NCBI RefSeq assembly: GCF_016859125.1 | Contig: NZ_CP069338.1 | Coordinates: 6,883,501 to 6,947,500 of the forward strand | Source of the DNA: Archangium violaceum | GTDB lineage: Bacteria; Myxococcota; Myxococcia; Myxococcales; Myxococcaceae | Length of the DNA: 64,000 nt | Reading direction: 5' to 3' | Part shown: piece by piece, positions 15,788-24,122 of the stretch | Numbering within the stretch: position 1 is the first letter of the stretch | Layout of the letters: every line of letters begins with the position of its first letter | Made by a program: the position numbers and the translations under genes | The notes under the pieces: generated by a model | Database searches by the model: none | The model's input: only the letters and a program-made list of their open reading frames with translations | What the model was told of the DNA's origin: nothing

Positions 15788-18119
15788 GGCCCCGGCGCGC
15801 ATATGGGCGGCGCTGCTGCTGGGGGCCGTGCTGCTCTCCACCGGCTGCGTCACGCTGGCGCCGCGACAGGGCGGCAGCACTGCCGAGGGCCCCCGTGCTC
15901 TGTCCACGTTGAGAGAGGCGGGGGGCAGTACACCCGCGCTTGAGGCGCCTTCCCCCCTTGCTTCCACGGAGGCGGGCGAGCGCGCCCTCTCCGCCGAGCC
16001 GGGCGAGCAGGAGCGGCTGCACCGCCGCCGCAGCGCACGCGGGCTGGGCCCGGACGCGGTCCTGGAGAGCTCGGGCGAGGCTCCCGCGTACGAGGTGGCC
16101 AGCACGGGGGCTGCCCCCCAGGAGCCGCGCTCGTGCGGAGGGCAGGCCTTGCCCCCAGGCTGGCCCGACTTCTCCGCCGACGACAGCGAAGCACTCCTCG
16201 CCCCCTTCCTCACGTGCACCTCGCCCGCGGAATACGTCGCGTTCCAGGAGCGCGTGGACATGCCACGGCTAGTGGAGTCGCTGACGGACTGGGATGCCGT
16301 GCGACTCGGCTCGCTGGGACCCGTGCGAGAGGACGCGGCCGGCATTCTCAACCGCAAGCGTCTCGCGTTCATCCTTCATGCCACGGACAAGTATGGAGTC
16401 GCCCATGCCGAGGTGTTCGTCCGCTTCCTCCTCGACTCGGCCTATGACGATGAGCTGCGGGAGATCTTCTTCTGGCTGGCCCAGGACAAGCGGCTGGACA
16501 CCACGCTGGGGCTGATGCCCAGGGCCCGTGCGGAGTTGGACGCGCGGAGCCTGAAGCTCTCGGCCCGTCCGGACAGGGACTTCCAACCCGGAGACCTGAT
16601 GCGGGGGGCAGGCCGCGCCGTCACCGATCTGCTCACCCATGAGCAGGAGAAGAATGCCTGGTACACCCACTACACCCGGCAACGAGGCCAGCTCCCACCG
16701 TCCTACCAGGAGGACCTCGACGAGGTGGAACGAGAGGCGGCGAAGCAGCACTTCTCGGCGGGCAACGTGGTGCTGGGCAGCGTGGACCACCTCACCTTTG
16801 GCGTGCCGCTCGGCTTCTACTACCTCGGGGCGGGTACGGGCCACGGGCTGTACTCGCTCTCGCAGGGCGAGTACGAGCAGGCCATTCGCGAGCTGACTCC
16901 CGTCGCGCTGCTGGCAACCCTGTATGTGGGGGGCAAGGGCGTGCGCACTCTCTACGAGGCCCGGGGAGGAGGAGCCGGACTCCAGCGGGGACTCGAGACG
17001 GTGCGGGTGCGAGTGAGTCTCCTCGCGGAGAGGACGCGGGAACTGCAAGCACGGCTGGGCGCGGGCGTGGAGGGCCTGCGAGAGCTGGCCCGCTACATAC
17101 AAGCCAGCCGCGAGGCGGGGCGCTTCGTGGCCGTGGGAGGGGCAGACGCCGCGCTGGCGCTGTACGAAGCCCGGGGAAATGTGGCCAGTGCACGGCCCCT
17201 CATGTCCAAGGCCAAGCCCGGATCCACGGGCTCCCCGCCCACGAAGAGCGGGGCAGGCGCCGGGGAAGTCGCTGGTGCGGCGGACGAAGCCGTACGTTCC
17301 GTCCCAAAAAAGGCCCGTGCTGCGGAGGGCCAGGGCACCCTGGCCTCGCTGGTGGATGAGGGGGTTGGCCACACGCGGGAGGTGGTGGAGGCGAAGCTCG
17401 CGGCGGTGGAGCTCGAGGCCACGGGCCCGCGCCTGCCCAAGGACGTGGGCGTGCTGAATCAGCACCGCCCCGCCCTTGACGCCCCGCCGCCCGAGGCCCG
17501 GGGCAACCCGCGCTGGCTCGAGTATGTGGACTACTACGAGAAGCGCCTCCGCGAGGTGGAGCAGGGCACGGCCGCCAAGGGCCCCCTGAAATGGGAGGGC
17601 TACGAGCGGCTGCGCGGGTGGTTTGCCCGGGGCATGGCCTTCGAGCGCGACATGGTGAAGCTGCTGCGAGAGGACGCATTGAAGCCTCGGGCCGAGCGCC
17701 GCTTCCTCGGGGACTTCGACAGGCCCCGCATTGAAACGCAGGTGGGCGTGAGGAAGCCGGGCCCCGGCTTGCGCTACGCGGACGTGCTCGTCATCGAAGA
17801 GGGTGCGCTCGGCGGGCGGCCACGTCGCGTGGAGACGTTCAGCTTCAAGAGCCGAGATCTCTCGGGGCTAGGGAGAGACGCTTTGACGGCGCGGATGATT
17901 GAGGACACGAGTGAAGCTTTGCGGAAATACGGCGAGATCCTGGACATCCGCCGGGACTCCCTCCAGTCCCTTCTCCGCGAGGGCGGTAAGGTGCCCGTCC
18001 AGCGGGTCCGCCTCGTCTACGAGGGGAGCGATCTCAAGCCCACGAATCCAGACTTCTTGAAGAGTGCCGTGAACGAAACCAAGAAAGCCGTTCCGGGAGT
18101 GGAGGTGTTGTTCCAATGA
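15777..18119 (+). CDS. SitA-like lipoprotein toxin with predicted C-terminal nuclease domain
   Basis: The 780-residue protein has a lipoprotein leader (ALLLGAVLLSTGC) and a cysteine-containing N-terminal region. A long helical middle follows (about residues 160-560) with a small hydrophobic stretch near 340-360. The C-terminal domain (about 600-780) contains RYADVLVIEEG (Asp ~669) and RRVETFSFKSRDL (Glu ~685, Lys ~690), a PD-(D/E)XK-like arrangement. That resembles restriction-endonuclease-fold toxin domains. Its start overlaps the upstream barrel gene by 11 bases and its stop overlaps the immunity gene by 4. The order barrel-lipoprotein-immunity matches sitBAI cassettes, whose toxins are known to pass between myxobacterial cells by outer-membrane exchange. 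Nuclease activity is predicted only. Confidence 0.78.
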   Translation: MRAEAPARIWAALLLGAVLLSTGCVTLAPRQGGSTAEGPRALSTLREAGGSTPALEAPSPLASTEAGERALSAEPGEQERLHRRRSARGLGPDAVLESSGEAPAYEVASTGAAPQEPRSCGGQALPPGWPDFSADDSEALLAPFLTCTSPAEYVAFQERVDMPRLVESLTDWDAVRLGSLGPVREDAAGILNRKRLAFILHATDKYGVAHAEVFVRFLLDSAYDDELREIFFWLAQDKRLDTTLGLMPRARAELDARSLKLSARPDRDFQPGDLMRGAGRAVTDLLTHEQEKNAWYTHYTRQRGQLPPSYQEDLDEVEREAAKQHFSAGNVVLGSVDHLTFGVPLGFYYLGAGTGHGLYSLSQGEYEQAIRELTPVALLATLYVGGKGVRTLYEARGGGAGLQRGLETVRVRVSLLAERTRELQARLGAGVEGLRELARYIQASREAGRFVAVGGADAALALYEARGNVASARPLMSKAKPGSTGSPPTKSGAGAGEVAGAADEAVRSVPKKARAAEGQGTLASLVDEGVGHTREVVEAKLAAVELEATGPRLPKDVGVLNQHRPALDAPPPEARGNPRWLEYVDYYEKRLREVEQGTAAKGPLKWEGYERLRGWFARGMAFERDMVKLLREDALKPRAERRFLGDFDRPRIETQVGVRKPGPGLRYADVLVIEEGALGGRPRRVETFSFKSRDLSGLGRDALTARMIEDTSEALRKYGEILDIRRDSLQSLLREGGKVPVQRVRLVYEGSDLKPTNPDFLKSAVNETKKAVPGVEVLFQ

Positions 18120-19456
18120 AGGTGCTGGAGTTTTACGGCGTGAAGCCGGAGGACAGCCTCCTGCTAACCTTCGACGGTGCCTTCAGTCCACAAGCGGCAC
18201 TGGAGCGCGAGCTGGCGCCCTTTCTTCAGGCGCTCGAGGAGTACGCCGATGGGTGGATGCCGGACGTCGTCAAAGGCAAGCGGCAACGCAAGTACGCCCG
18301 CGCCGCCGTTTGGAAGGCCTTGGAAGAGCGGGGCAGCGAAAGATACACGCATTGTGGGCTCTATCGGACGCAGTGGCCCGCGCTGGACATGTCTCTTGGT
18401 CTCAGCCTACGGTCACTTCCGCATGGGCTGGACATCATGGTTGGGGTGAAGCCTCTCTCCTTCTTCGCGGAAGCTGAGCGCTGTCACCACTTAGTGGAAC
18501 TGGTGCGCGCATGGGCCTCTCGGTACCCGGTTACCTATGCCATGACCCACAGTACCGATGACAGGGCATTGGCGGGCGCTCCCAATTTCGGCCGTGATGA
18601 TGAAGCCTTGTACAGAGATGGGTTCGACAGGATCTACGAGGTGTGCTGGCTCAACGTCTTCGGCCCCAAGCTTGTGGAAACGGTCGGTCGCGAGCGCATG
18701 CTGTCCACGCCAGCTCACCGGGTGGAGGAACTCCCCAACGGCTCCATCCTCCTGGTGACGTGGCCCACCGTGGCGGACTTCGCCAGCAAGGAGGCACGGC
18801 GCGCACAGGCCCGCGCTCACGCCCACCTTCGGCCCGACCTCGACTTCGACACCATTCTACGCACCTTGTATGAGCGCAGTGCCATGCTCGCCCCTGTGGA
18901 GCCCCGCTTCCATCCGGACCTGGCCCCGCTCCTCTCGCGTGTGGTGGACCGCGCCGCCAGTCACGAGCGCCAGCGGAGGATTGCCGAACTCAACGCGTGG
19001 CAACCCCCCGAGCCCGAGGAGTGGCGCCCCGCCGACTCCGCCCAGCCCCCGGACGTGGACAACCTGGAGCGCGCTCTCGAGTATTACAGCGACCTCGCTG
19101 AGCACCTCGTGGCGCTGCTGCACTCGGAGGTGCCCTCCGTCTTCGATGCAACGCCCGAGTCGCTCACGGAGGCCGACTTCTACTTCTGGCGCGAGGAATT
19201 CCCGAAGAGCCGCCTGCGGGAAGCCATCGACGAGCACGCGGTGCCCGCCATTGGCGCGTACCTAGGCGAGGTGCTGGTGCGCAATCTGGGCGGCAGATGG
19301 ATTCCGCGCCAGAAGCTCGAGGAGGCACAGGTGCTTGTGGGCAACCGCGTGTGGTTGCCCTTCGCCAGGGCCCGCCACTACATGCACTCGCGACAGGCGC
19401 TGCTCGACTACTCTCTCACCCAGTTCTACCGCGTGGCCGAGCGGCACCGGAACTGA
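18116..19456 (+). CDS. Predicted immunity protein (Imm52-like) with second C-terminal domain
   Basis: The 446-residue cytoplasmic protein starts 4 bases inside the toxin gene (ATGA), the usual arrangement for a cognate immunity protein. The first ~240 residues (SLGLSLRSLPHGLDIMVG, AMTHSTDDRALAGAPNFG, LPNGSILLVTW) resemble Imm52-type proteins, which usually pair with restriction-fold toxins. Residues ~310-446 form a second domain (IGAYLGEVLVRNLGGRWIPR, YLxEV-type) more typical of a stand-alone uncharacterised family. No signal peptide or membrane segment is present. The Imm52 label is from memory of motif style and should be confirmed by profile search; the immunity role is inferred mainly from position. 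Confidence 0.7.
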   Translation: MKVLEFYGVKPEDSLLLTFDGAFSPQAALERELAPFLQALEEYADGWMPDVVKGKRQRKYARAAVWKALEERGSERYTHCGLYRTQWPALDMSLGLSLRSLPHGLDIMVGVKPLSFFAEAERCHHLVELVRAWASRYPVTYAMTHSTDDRALAGAPNFGRDDEALYRDGFDRIYEVCWLNVFGPKLVETVGRERMLSTPAHRVEELPNGSILLVTWPTVADFASKEARRAQARAHAHLRPDLDFDTILRTLYERSAMLAPVEPRFHPDLAPLLSRVVDRAASHERQRRIAELNAWQPPEPEEWRPADSAQPPDVDNLERALEYYSDLAEHLVALLHSEVPSVFDATPESLTEADFYFWREEFPKSRLREAIDEHAVPAIGAYLGEVLVRNLGGRWIPRQKLEEAQVLVGNRVWLPFARARHYMHSRQALLDYSLTQFYRVAERHRN

Positions 19457-19630
19457 GAACCGGCTGGGGCATCGAGACATGTCCCTGAGAGGTTAGCGCC
19501 CTGTACAGGAGAGGCGCGGCCACCGGGAGGCCAGTAGTTCGCGGTGGTCGGCCAGCCGGATGCCCGACTCGCGGGCACTGAAAGACACCTCTGGTCCGAG
19601 GCTATTGTGAAGGTCAGTGGAAGATGCGAC

Positions 19631-20398
19631 TCAGAGGCCGCTCCTGCGAACTTCGAGGCGCTCCTGCACTTCTCGGACGATCCGTATGCAGAGGAAAGCA
19701 GCCACGATGGTGCAGATCATCGAAACGAGTTGAACCATGTACACCTTGAGCGCGAGCGATGGATGTAGCATCCGCATCGACATGCGAGCAGCCTGCATCG
19801 CCAGCATTCGCGAGAGGATGAAGGCAATCCACCATGTGCCCAGACGCAGCGAAGCGCCGAGTGGCTTGCCCCCCAGTTCCTCCACTATGCTCCGTACCAC
19901 ACGGTACGGCTTGACGAGATTCACCAACGGTACGAACCAGCAACCCACGGCCCAAGTTGGCGTCGCCCCCACATCCCTACCCCATGCGTTCACTTGCCGG
20001 ACAACCGAGTGCAGCCACAGGAGGTACGTGACCGTCGTCACACCCCACACCACGAAGCTTACGTAATTCAAAAAGGTTCCGGTGGCCCCGAGGATCTCCA
20101 AGGTCTTCGTGGACTCACGTGCACCGGGCACAAGAATGCCCCAGAGATAGAGGAGTACGTGGCCGGTCGCCAAAACTCCCAAAATGCGGAGGAACAGAGC
20201 AACCCACCGGGCGCGAGCTGCCGAGGAGGGGACCAGGGCTGCGTACTTGCGAACGCACTCCCAGCAGTTCCCACTCGCGCGAACGCAGCGGGCGCAGACG
20301 TACAGCCCGCAGCGTTCGCATGTCCGCACTGCTTCCACCTCTGAGTGAGCAGGGCATAGCGGCTGAAGAGTAGGTGAAGTCTCGGAAGTATCTGCCAT
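19631..20398 (-). CDS. DUF4328-type membrane protein with N-terminal zinc finger
   Basis: The 255-residue protein starts at ATG 20398 (MADTSETSPTLQPLC). The first ~45 residues contain CPAHSEVEAVRTCERCGLYVCARCV, a B-box-like zinc-binding arrangement. Four to five hydrophobic helices follow with the DUF4328 signatures WAVGCWFVPLVNLVKPYRVV and GTWWIAFILSRML. Members are membrane proteins of unknown function. It lies tail-to-tail with the immunity gene and has no clear link to the toxin cassette. Confidence 0.75.
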   Translation of the reverse strand: MADTSETSPTLQPLCPAHSEVEAVRTCERCGLYVCARCVRASGNCWECVRKYAALVPSSAARARWVALFLRILGVLATGHVLLYLWGILVPGARESTKTLEILGATGTFLNYVSFVVWGVTTVTYLLWLHSVVRQVNAWGRDVGATPTWAVGCWFVPLVNLVKPYRVVRSIVEELGGKPLGASLRLGTWWIAFILSRMLAMQAARMSMRMLHPSLALKVYMVQLVSMICTIVAAFLCIRIVREVQERLEVRRSGL

Positions 20399-20607
20399 GG
20401 CAACGGAGTAGAAGAGTTGGTCTTGGCCGGTTACGTGGCCAGTGGGGTCAGGATGCCGACTTCTGCGGTAAGGTTGCAAGGTCGAAATCCGCTCATCCTG
20501 ACTGATGCCCATCAACCAGCCGGTCCAAATCTCCATCAACAAGCGTGTGCGGTAACACCCGAGTAGGTGCTGCCACCGCAGTGGCCCGGCTCGACCAAGG
20601 CTTGGGG

Positions 20608-20796
20608 CTAAACTGTTTCGTCGGGCAGGAGCGTGAGCAGCAACTCGTCGTCGGGGCCAAGCGGGCGCCAGACGGGCGGCGGTGGCGCGGCGCGGAGCGC
20701 TACCCTGGGCTGCTTGACACGCTCCTCATGCGTTTCTGGCGTATAGGTCGTCCAACGGGTGTTGGCGTTCACGAGGAAGCGCGGGAATTTGGACCG
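20608..20796 (-). pseudogene. 3' remnant of an immunity gene related to the one at 23652-24122
   Basis: Read on the minus strand, ~60 codons end in RPLGPDDELLLTLLPDETV and a stop at 20608. The intact gene at 23652-24122 ends LPLGPDDELLRTLLPDEEV. The match extends upstream through TPETHEERVKQ versus TPETHKDRADK, and the DNA is visibly homologous. The 5' part of the gene is missing. This shows that another cassette of the second type once stood here and was cut away, probably by the neighbouring insertion events. Confidence 0.8.
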
Positions 20797-20842
20797 GGAA
20801 GCCGGAGGTTGTCACCACCGCCCAGCAAGGGGACCACTTCCA

Positions 20843-21070
20843 CCGAAATCACCGGTCCCCGGGAACCACCCCGCACGGCCGTTCGATGTGGCCAGGCCGG
20901 GCAGCGAGAAGCTCGGAGAGCGGAGCGCCTGTTCCGCTTCCTCTTCCGCACGAGCAGCCGCTACAAGCTCCAGAGCGGACCGCGCAGCATCACGCGCGGG
21001 CCGTTCGGGAGCCACTGGGGGCTCGGGGGCTGTAGGCCCCCGCCCCGGACCCGGGTACCGGTGATTTCGG
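20843..21070. repeat. 21-bp inverted repeat pair (IS21 right-end motifs)
   Basis: CCGAAATCACCGGTCCCCGGG (20843-20863) is inverted at 21050-21070 with one mismatch in 21. Motifs of the CCGAAATCACCGGT type recur near IS21-family ends. The 186-base spacer has no gene. The pair lies where istB and the right end of the element would be expected. Confidence 0.65.
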
Positions 21071-21146
21071 CGCAAAGGGGAGCCCCAGCTCGTCGGCGGC
21101 GACAGGAGGTGTGCCGGGGGTCTGGCCTCCCGAGTCGAGGTGAGGC

Positions 21147-22262
21147 TCAGCGCTTGGACTTCGCCTTCCTGGTCGTCGCGGCCTCCTCGGCCTCGCGGCG
21201 GCGGTAGCTTTCGCCTTCGATAGCGAGGACGTCCGCGTGGTGGATGACGCGGTGGGTGAGGGGCTTCTTCACCAGGGTGTGTGGAATGGAGTAGTCGTTG
21301 GAGTCGAAGCGCACGTAGGGCGTCTTGCCGGAGGCGACGGGGCGCACCACGTCCGTGGGAAACGGGTGGGCGGGCATGGGCAGCAGCCGCGGGCGCTCCT
21401 CCTCGAGGGCCGTGGCGACGGTGCGCCCGGTGACGTCGCCGGGCAATTGGCGCGCGTGGGCCACCTCGGCCGTCCACCGCGCCGCTTGAGCGTTGAGGTC
21501 ATCCACGCCGCTGAAGGTGCGCGCGGCGAAGAAGGAGTCGCGCAGGTAGCGGATGGTGCGCTCCACCTTGCCCTTCTCGTTGCCGCGGTAGGGGGCACAG
21601 GGCTTGGGGGCGAAGTGGTAGTGGCCGGCCAATTCCAGCAGGCGCGGGTGGAAGCGGATGGCGTCGCCGGCGCGCTCGAGCACCACGGACTTCAAGTTGT
21701 CGTACAGCAGCGCGCGCGGCACGCCCCCCAGCGCCTGGAAGGCCAGCACGTGGCCCTTGAGGAAGCTCTCCAGCGTCATGTCGAGGAAGAAGCGCGCGTA
21801 GAGGGCGCGGCTGTGGCCCAGCACCATGACGAAGCAGCACAGGGGGCGGCGCGTGTTACCCACGGGCAGCGTGCCGAAGTGCCCCCAATCCACCTGGGCC
21901 TCCTCGCCCGGAAGCGTGCCGCGGCGCAGGAAGGCCTCGGCGCGAGAGGTGGGGCGCACCGTGCGCACGTAGCGGCGCACCTGGAGCGGGCCACCCACGT
22001 AGCCGCGCGCCTTCACCATGTGGAAGAGGCGCATGGCGGTGAGGCGTGGGTGGGCCTCCAGGGTGGCTTGGATGAAGTCCTTGTAGGCATCCAGCAGCGT
22101 GGGCCTGACGGACTTCACCCCCGTGCCGCTGACGCGCTCGAGCGTCAGGGCGCGCCGGACGGTGTCGTGGTGCACGCCCAGCTCGGAGCAGATGGTGCCC
22201 ACCTTCCAGTGCTCGGCGAAGTGCAGCCGGCGGATGCGGGCGGCGAGCTCGGGGGAAATCAT
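21147..22262 (-). CDS. istA: IS21-family transposase IstA
   Basis: The 371-residue transposase has an N-terminal helix-turn-helix (KVGTICSELGVHHDTVRRAL) and an RNase-H-fold catalytic core with AQVDWGHFG (first Asp), LLYDNLKSVV (second Asp) and NEKGKVERTIRYLR (Glu). The C-terminal β-domain ends in a basic tail. Length is at the short end for IstA but motifs are intact. Without IstB it should not transpose alone. Confidence 0.92.
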   Translation of the reverse strand: MISPELAARIRRLHFAEHWKVGTICSELGVHHDTVRRALTLERVSGTGVKSVRPTLLDAYKDFIQATLEAHPRLTAMRLFHMVKARGYVGGPLQVRRYVRTVRPTSRAEAFLRRGTLPGEEAQVDWGHFGTLPVGNTRRPLCCFVMVLGHSRALYARFFLDMTLESFLKGHVLAFQALGGVPRALLYDNLKSVVLERAGDAIRFHPRLLELAGHYHFAPKPCAPYRGNEKGKVERTIRYLRDSFFAARTFSGVDDLNAQAARWTAEVAHARQLPGDVTGRTVATALEEERPRLLPMPAHPFPTDVVRPVASGKTPYVRFDSNDYSIPHTLVKKPLTHRVIHHADVLAIEGESYRRREAEEAATTRKAKSKR

Positions 22263-22271
22263 GGGCCCACC

Positions 22272-22731
22272 TCACGGCGGACGGGCAGCCCTGAGGCGCC
22301 GGCCCACGTGGGTGCGCGCAAGGGGGGTGTGGCGCAGGAAGGGACTCTGACGCCCGCACGAGGTGCAGGCGGGGATGGAGGGCGGCGGTGCATGCGGAAG
22401 TGGCCTCGCTGCGCTCGGCTCCTCGACCACCTGCGTGGCGGCCGGGGCTGGCGCGACGGGCACACTCGCCGTCTGTGCCTCGGCGGCGGAAGAACGGCAG
22501 CGTCACTTTCTCTCGCTGGCGCTCCCGCCAGGCCGCCTGCCGCGCGGCATGCGCGTGCCGTCCGTCCCGGGTGCGCTGGTAGCGCGCACCCGCCGCGCGC
22601 ATCGACTCCGCTCGCGCCCTTCGACTGCACGGCGGCCCGCAGTAGCGCTGGCCACGGTCACACGCGGAGCAGAGGAAGAACACCTGCCGGCACTCGGGCC
22701 GGCCGCACACCACGAAGCGCAGCGCCTCCAA
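22272..22731 (-). pseudogene. Frameshifted zinc-binding protein gene upstream of istA
   Basis: The first ~80 residues carry two zinc-binding cysteine pairs (CGRPECRQVFFLCSACDRGQ, then YCGPPC) and a basic RYQRTRDGRHAHAARQ segment. This is the small protein often found just upstream of IS21 transposases. The C-terminal end (ACTSCGRQSPFLRH) is in another frame, reached by a one-base shift near 22490. Total length 460 bases is not a multiple of three. It ends 9 bases before the istA start. Confidence 0.6.
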
Positions 22732-22982
22732 CAGGGGCTCCTCGCACGCGCCCGCTTGTGGCGCCGCGCCCCGGAGTGCGCTACCTCTTGCTCATCGGCC
22801 CGCCCGACTCGCACACCAGGGCGCGCCTCCAGGACGGCCCTCCAGTTGCATCTGGTGGGCCTTCCGTCTTTCTGGGCGCGCGCGGTCGTGGACTCCACCG
22901 GCGCATTCCCCCCCTCTCCACTTCTCGGCCGAACCCACCGCAGGGAGTGGTCTTGAAGTCAGGCAACTCCCGGCGACCCATG

Positions 22983-23020
22983 ACCAGGAATCCGCGCTTC
23001 CTGGTGACCATCAACAGGGG
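22983..23020 (+). repeat. Short dispersed repeat (three copies in the island)
   Basis: ACCAGGAATCCGCGCTTCCT and what follows resemble 14074-14110 and, inverted, 20760-20796. The latter two share an exact 19-mer, GTCCAAATTCCCGCGCTTC. All three can be read as (S)K/R-x-PRF-coding fragments. All lie at junctions in the accessory island. Confidence 0.5.
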
Positions 23021-23296
23021 CGGGGCGTGCGCGCATACATGGTGGGATTGGCCCTTACGGGGCCTCGGGCGCGCCGTGTCCCTCGCGGAGCTGGGAGTGG
23101 CCATCGGACCGCCGGGTAAGCATTGGCAGCGGGGTCCTGCCGCACCCCCGAACGGGAGGCCGGTTCGAACCGTGAAGGGTGCTGCTACACAGCTACACCG
23201 CTGTTTGACGGGACGCGACGTATTGCGCCTACCGTCCGCACAAGTGCTTGATTTTCCTGGCGACGATTCACCACGTGGCACCGGGCATGATGTGAT

Positions 23297-23326
23297 TTGC
23301 CGGCTTCGAATCCCGCCCTGGGCACG
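23297..23326 (+). other. tRNA-3'-end-like sequence beside an integrase remnant
   Basis: TTGCCGGCTTCGAATCCCGC has a T-arm-like form (TTCGAAT loop, 4 of 5 stem pairs) but no upstream D- or anticodon arm. It lies ~45 bases from the 3' end of a tyrosine-recombinase remnant. Such placement is typical of an attachment-site scar in a tRNA gene. Confidence 0.35.
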
Positions 23327-23371
23327 CTGAATGAGCCTCCAAATCCTTGAGACTTGGGGGCTCTTTCATTT

Positions 23372-23490
23372 CTACGCGGCGCCCTCCTGGTCATGTGCCC
23401 CCAATGGGCTCATCGGGCGCACAACGTCCAGGGCCCGCATAGCATCCTTCTTCACGTTCGGGCTGAGATGGGCGTAGCGCATCGTCATGT
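23372..23490 (-). pseudogene. C-terminal remnant of a tyrosine recombinase (integrase)
   Basis: Minus-strand codons read DMTMRYAHLSPNVKKDAMRA and continue LDVVRPMSPLG to a stop at 23372. The phrase TMRYAHLSP with its Tyr is the catalytic C-terminus of phage/ICE integrases. A stop codon lies upstream in frame, and no catalytic Arg or other domain is found, so only ~35-40 residues survive. Confidence 0.7.
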
Positions 23491-23651
23491 CGGCGGAAGA
23501 CGCTGCGCTTCACGATGAGGCGGCCGGCCGTCATGTCCACGCAGTCCGCAACGTAACGTTTCCTCAGTAGCGGTCGCCTGCCGTGTACGCTGGGCTCGCC
23601 AGAGCCCATGTCTCGTCGGAGGCTGCTCTCTCCTGGAGGAGTAGGGGAGGT

Positions 23652-24122
23652 TCAAACTTCCTCGTCCGGCAGAAGCGTACGCAGCAACTCGTCGTCGGGC
23701 CCGAGCGGGAGCCATCCGGGCGGCGGCGGCATGGCGAGGAGTGCATCGCCGACCTTGTCGGCTCGGTCCTTATGGGTTTCTGGGGTGAAGGCAACCCACG
23801 CGCCGAGTGCATGGGCGACGTCGAAACGGTTGGCGTCGTCGAGCACGGCCGGCCAGCCGTTTGGGAGACACGCCCACAGTTCGCGCACGAGTTGTCCGCG
23901 CACAAGGCGTGTGACCTGATTGCTCCGCTCCGCTTCGGCTACCAGTCCTTTGAACACCTGCACTCCTGCGACGTCGTCCGGACCAAGCTCCTTGGCCAGA
24001 GCCACCAGCGAGGCAGTGGGGCGCGCTTCGGCGAAGGCCGTGAGTGAATCGTAACCCTGCTCACGGACGCGCTCGTACAGGCGCACTACCCAGTTGCCCT
24101 GCCAAGGATGTCCATCTGTCAT
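23652..24122 (-). CDS. Predicted immunity protein of cassette 2 (SitI-like)
   Basis: The 156-residue soluble protein starts at an ATG overlapping the toxin stop by 4 bases (ATGA). Its composition is helical and acidic at the C-terminus (LPLGPDDELLRTLLPDEEV), with no signal peptide. It is unrelated in sequence to the immunity protein of cassette 1, as expected when the toxin domains differ. A homologous 3' fragment survives at 20608-20796. The role is inferred from position and from the known toxin-immunity order; I do not recognise a named family. Confidence 0.72.
   Translation of the reverse strand: MTDGHPWQGNWVVRLYERVREQGYDSLTAFAEARPTASLVALAKELGPDDVAGVQVFKGLVAEAERSNQVTRLVRGQLVRELWACLPNGWPAVLDDANRFDVAHALGAWVAFTPETHKDRADKVGDALLAMPPPPGWLPLGPDDELLRTLLPDEEV

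Larger units (their letters stand above)
20399..21146. other. Gap with immunity-gene remnant and IS21 end repeats
   Basis: No intact gene is present. The stretch holds the remnant described at 20608-20796, a 21-bp inverted repeat pair (20843-20863 and 21050-21070), and GC-rich hairpin-prone sequence downstream of the IS21 transposase. Confidence 0.6.
20825..22740 (-). mobile_element. Partial IS21-family element (istB missing)
   Basis: The element contains an upstream zinc-binding orf, an istA-type transposase and right-end repeats, all oriented to the left. An istB ATPase gene, required for IS21 transposition, is absent between the transposase and the end repeats. The left border is not defined; 22740 is only the approximate upper limit. 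Confidence 0.6.
22732..23371. other. 640-base stretch without an intact gene
   Basis: GC-rich, with no coding-type frame. It contains one copy of a short dispersed repeat (22983-23020), a GGCCGGTTCGAACCG palindrome near 23158, and a tRNA-3'-end-like segment at 23297-23326. It is probably a mosaic of recombination scars. Confidence 0.5.

Noticed and set aside
23150-23180. GGCCGGTTCGAACCG as a second tRNA-like end
   Set aside because: It is a simple palindrome around TTCGAA with no acceptor or anticodon stem nearby.
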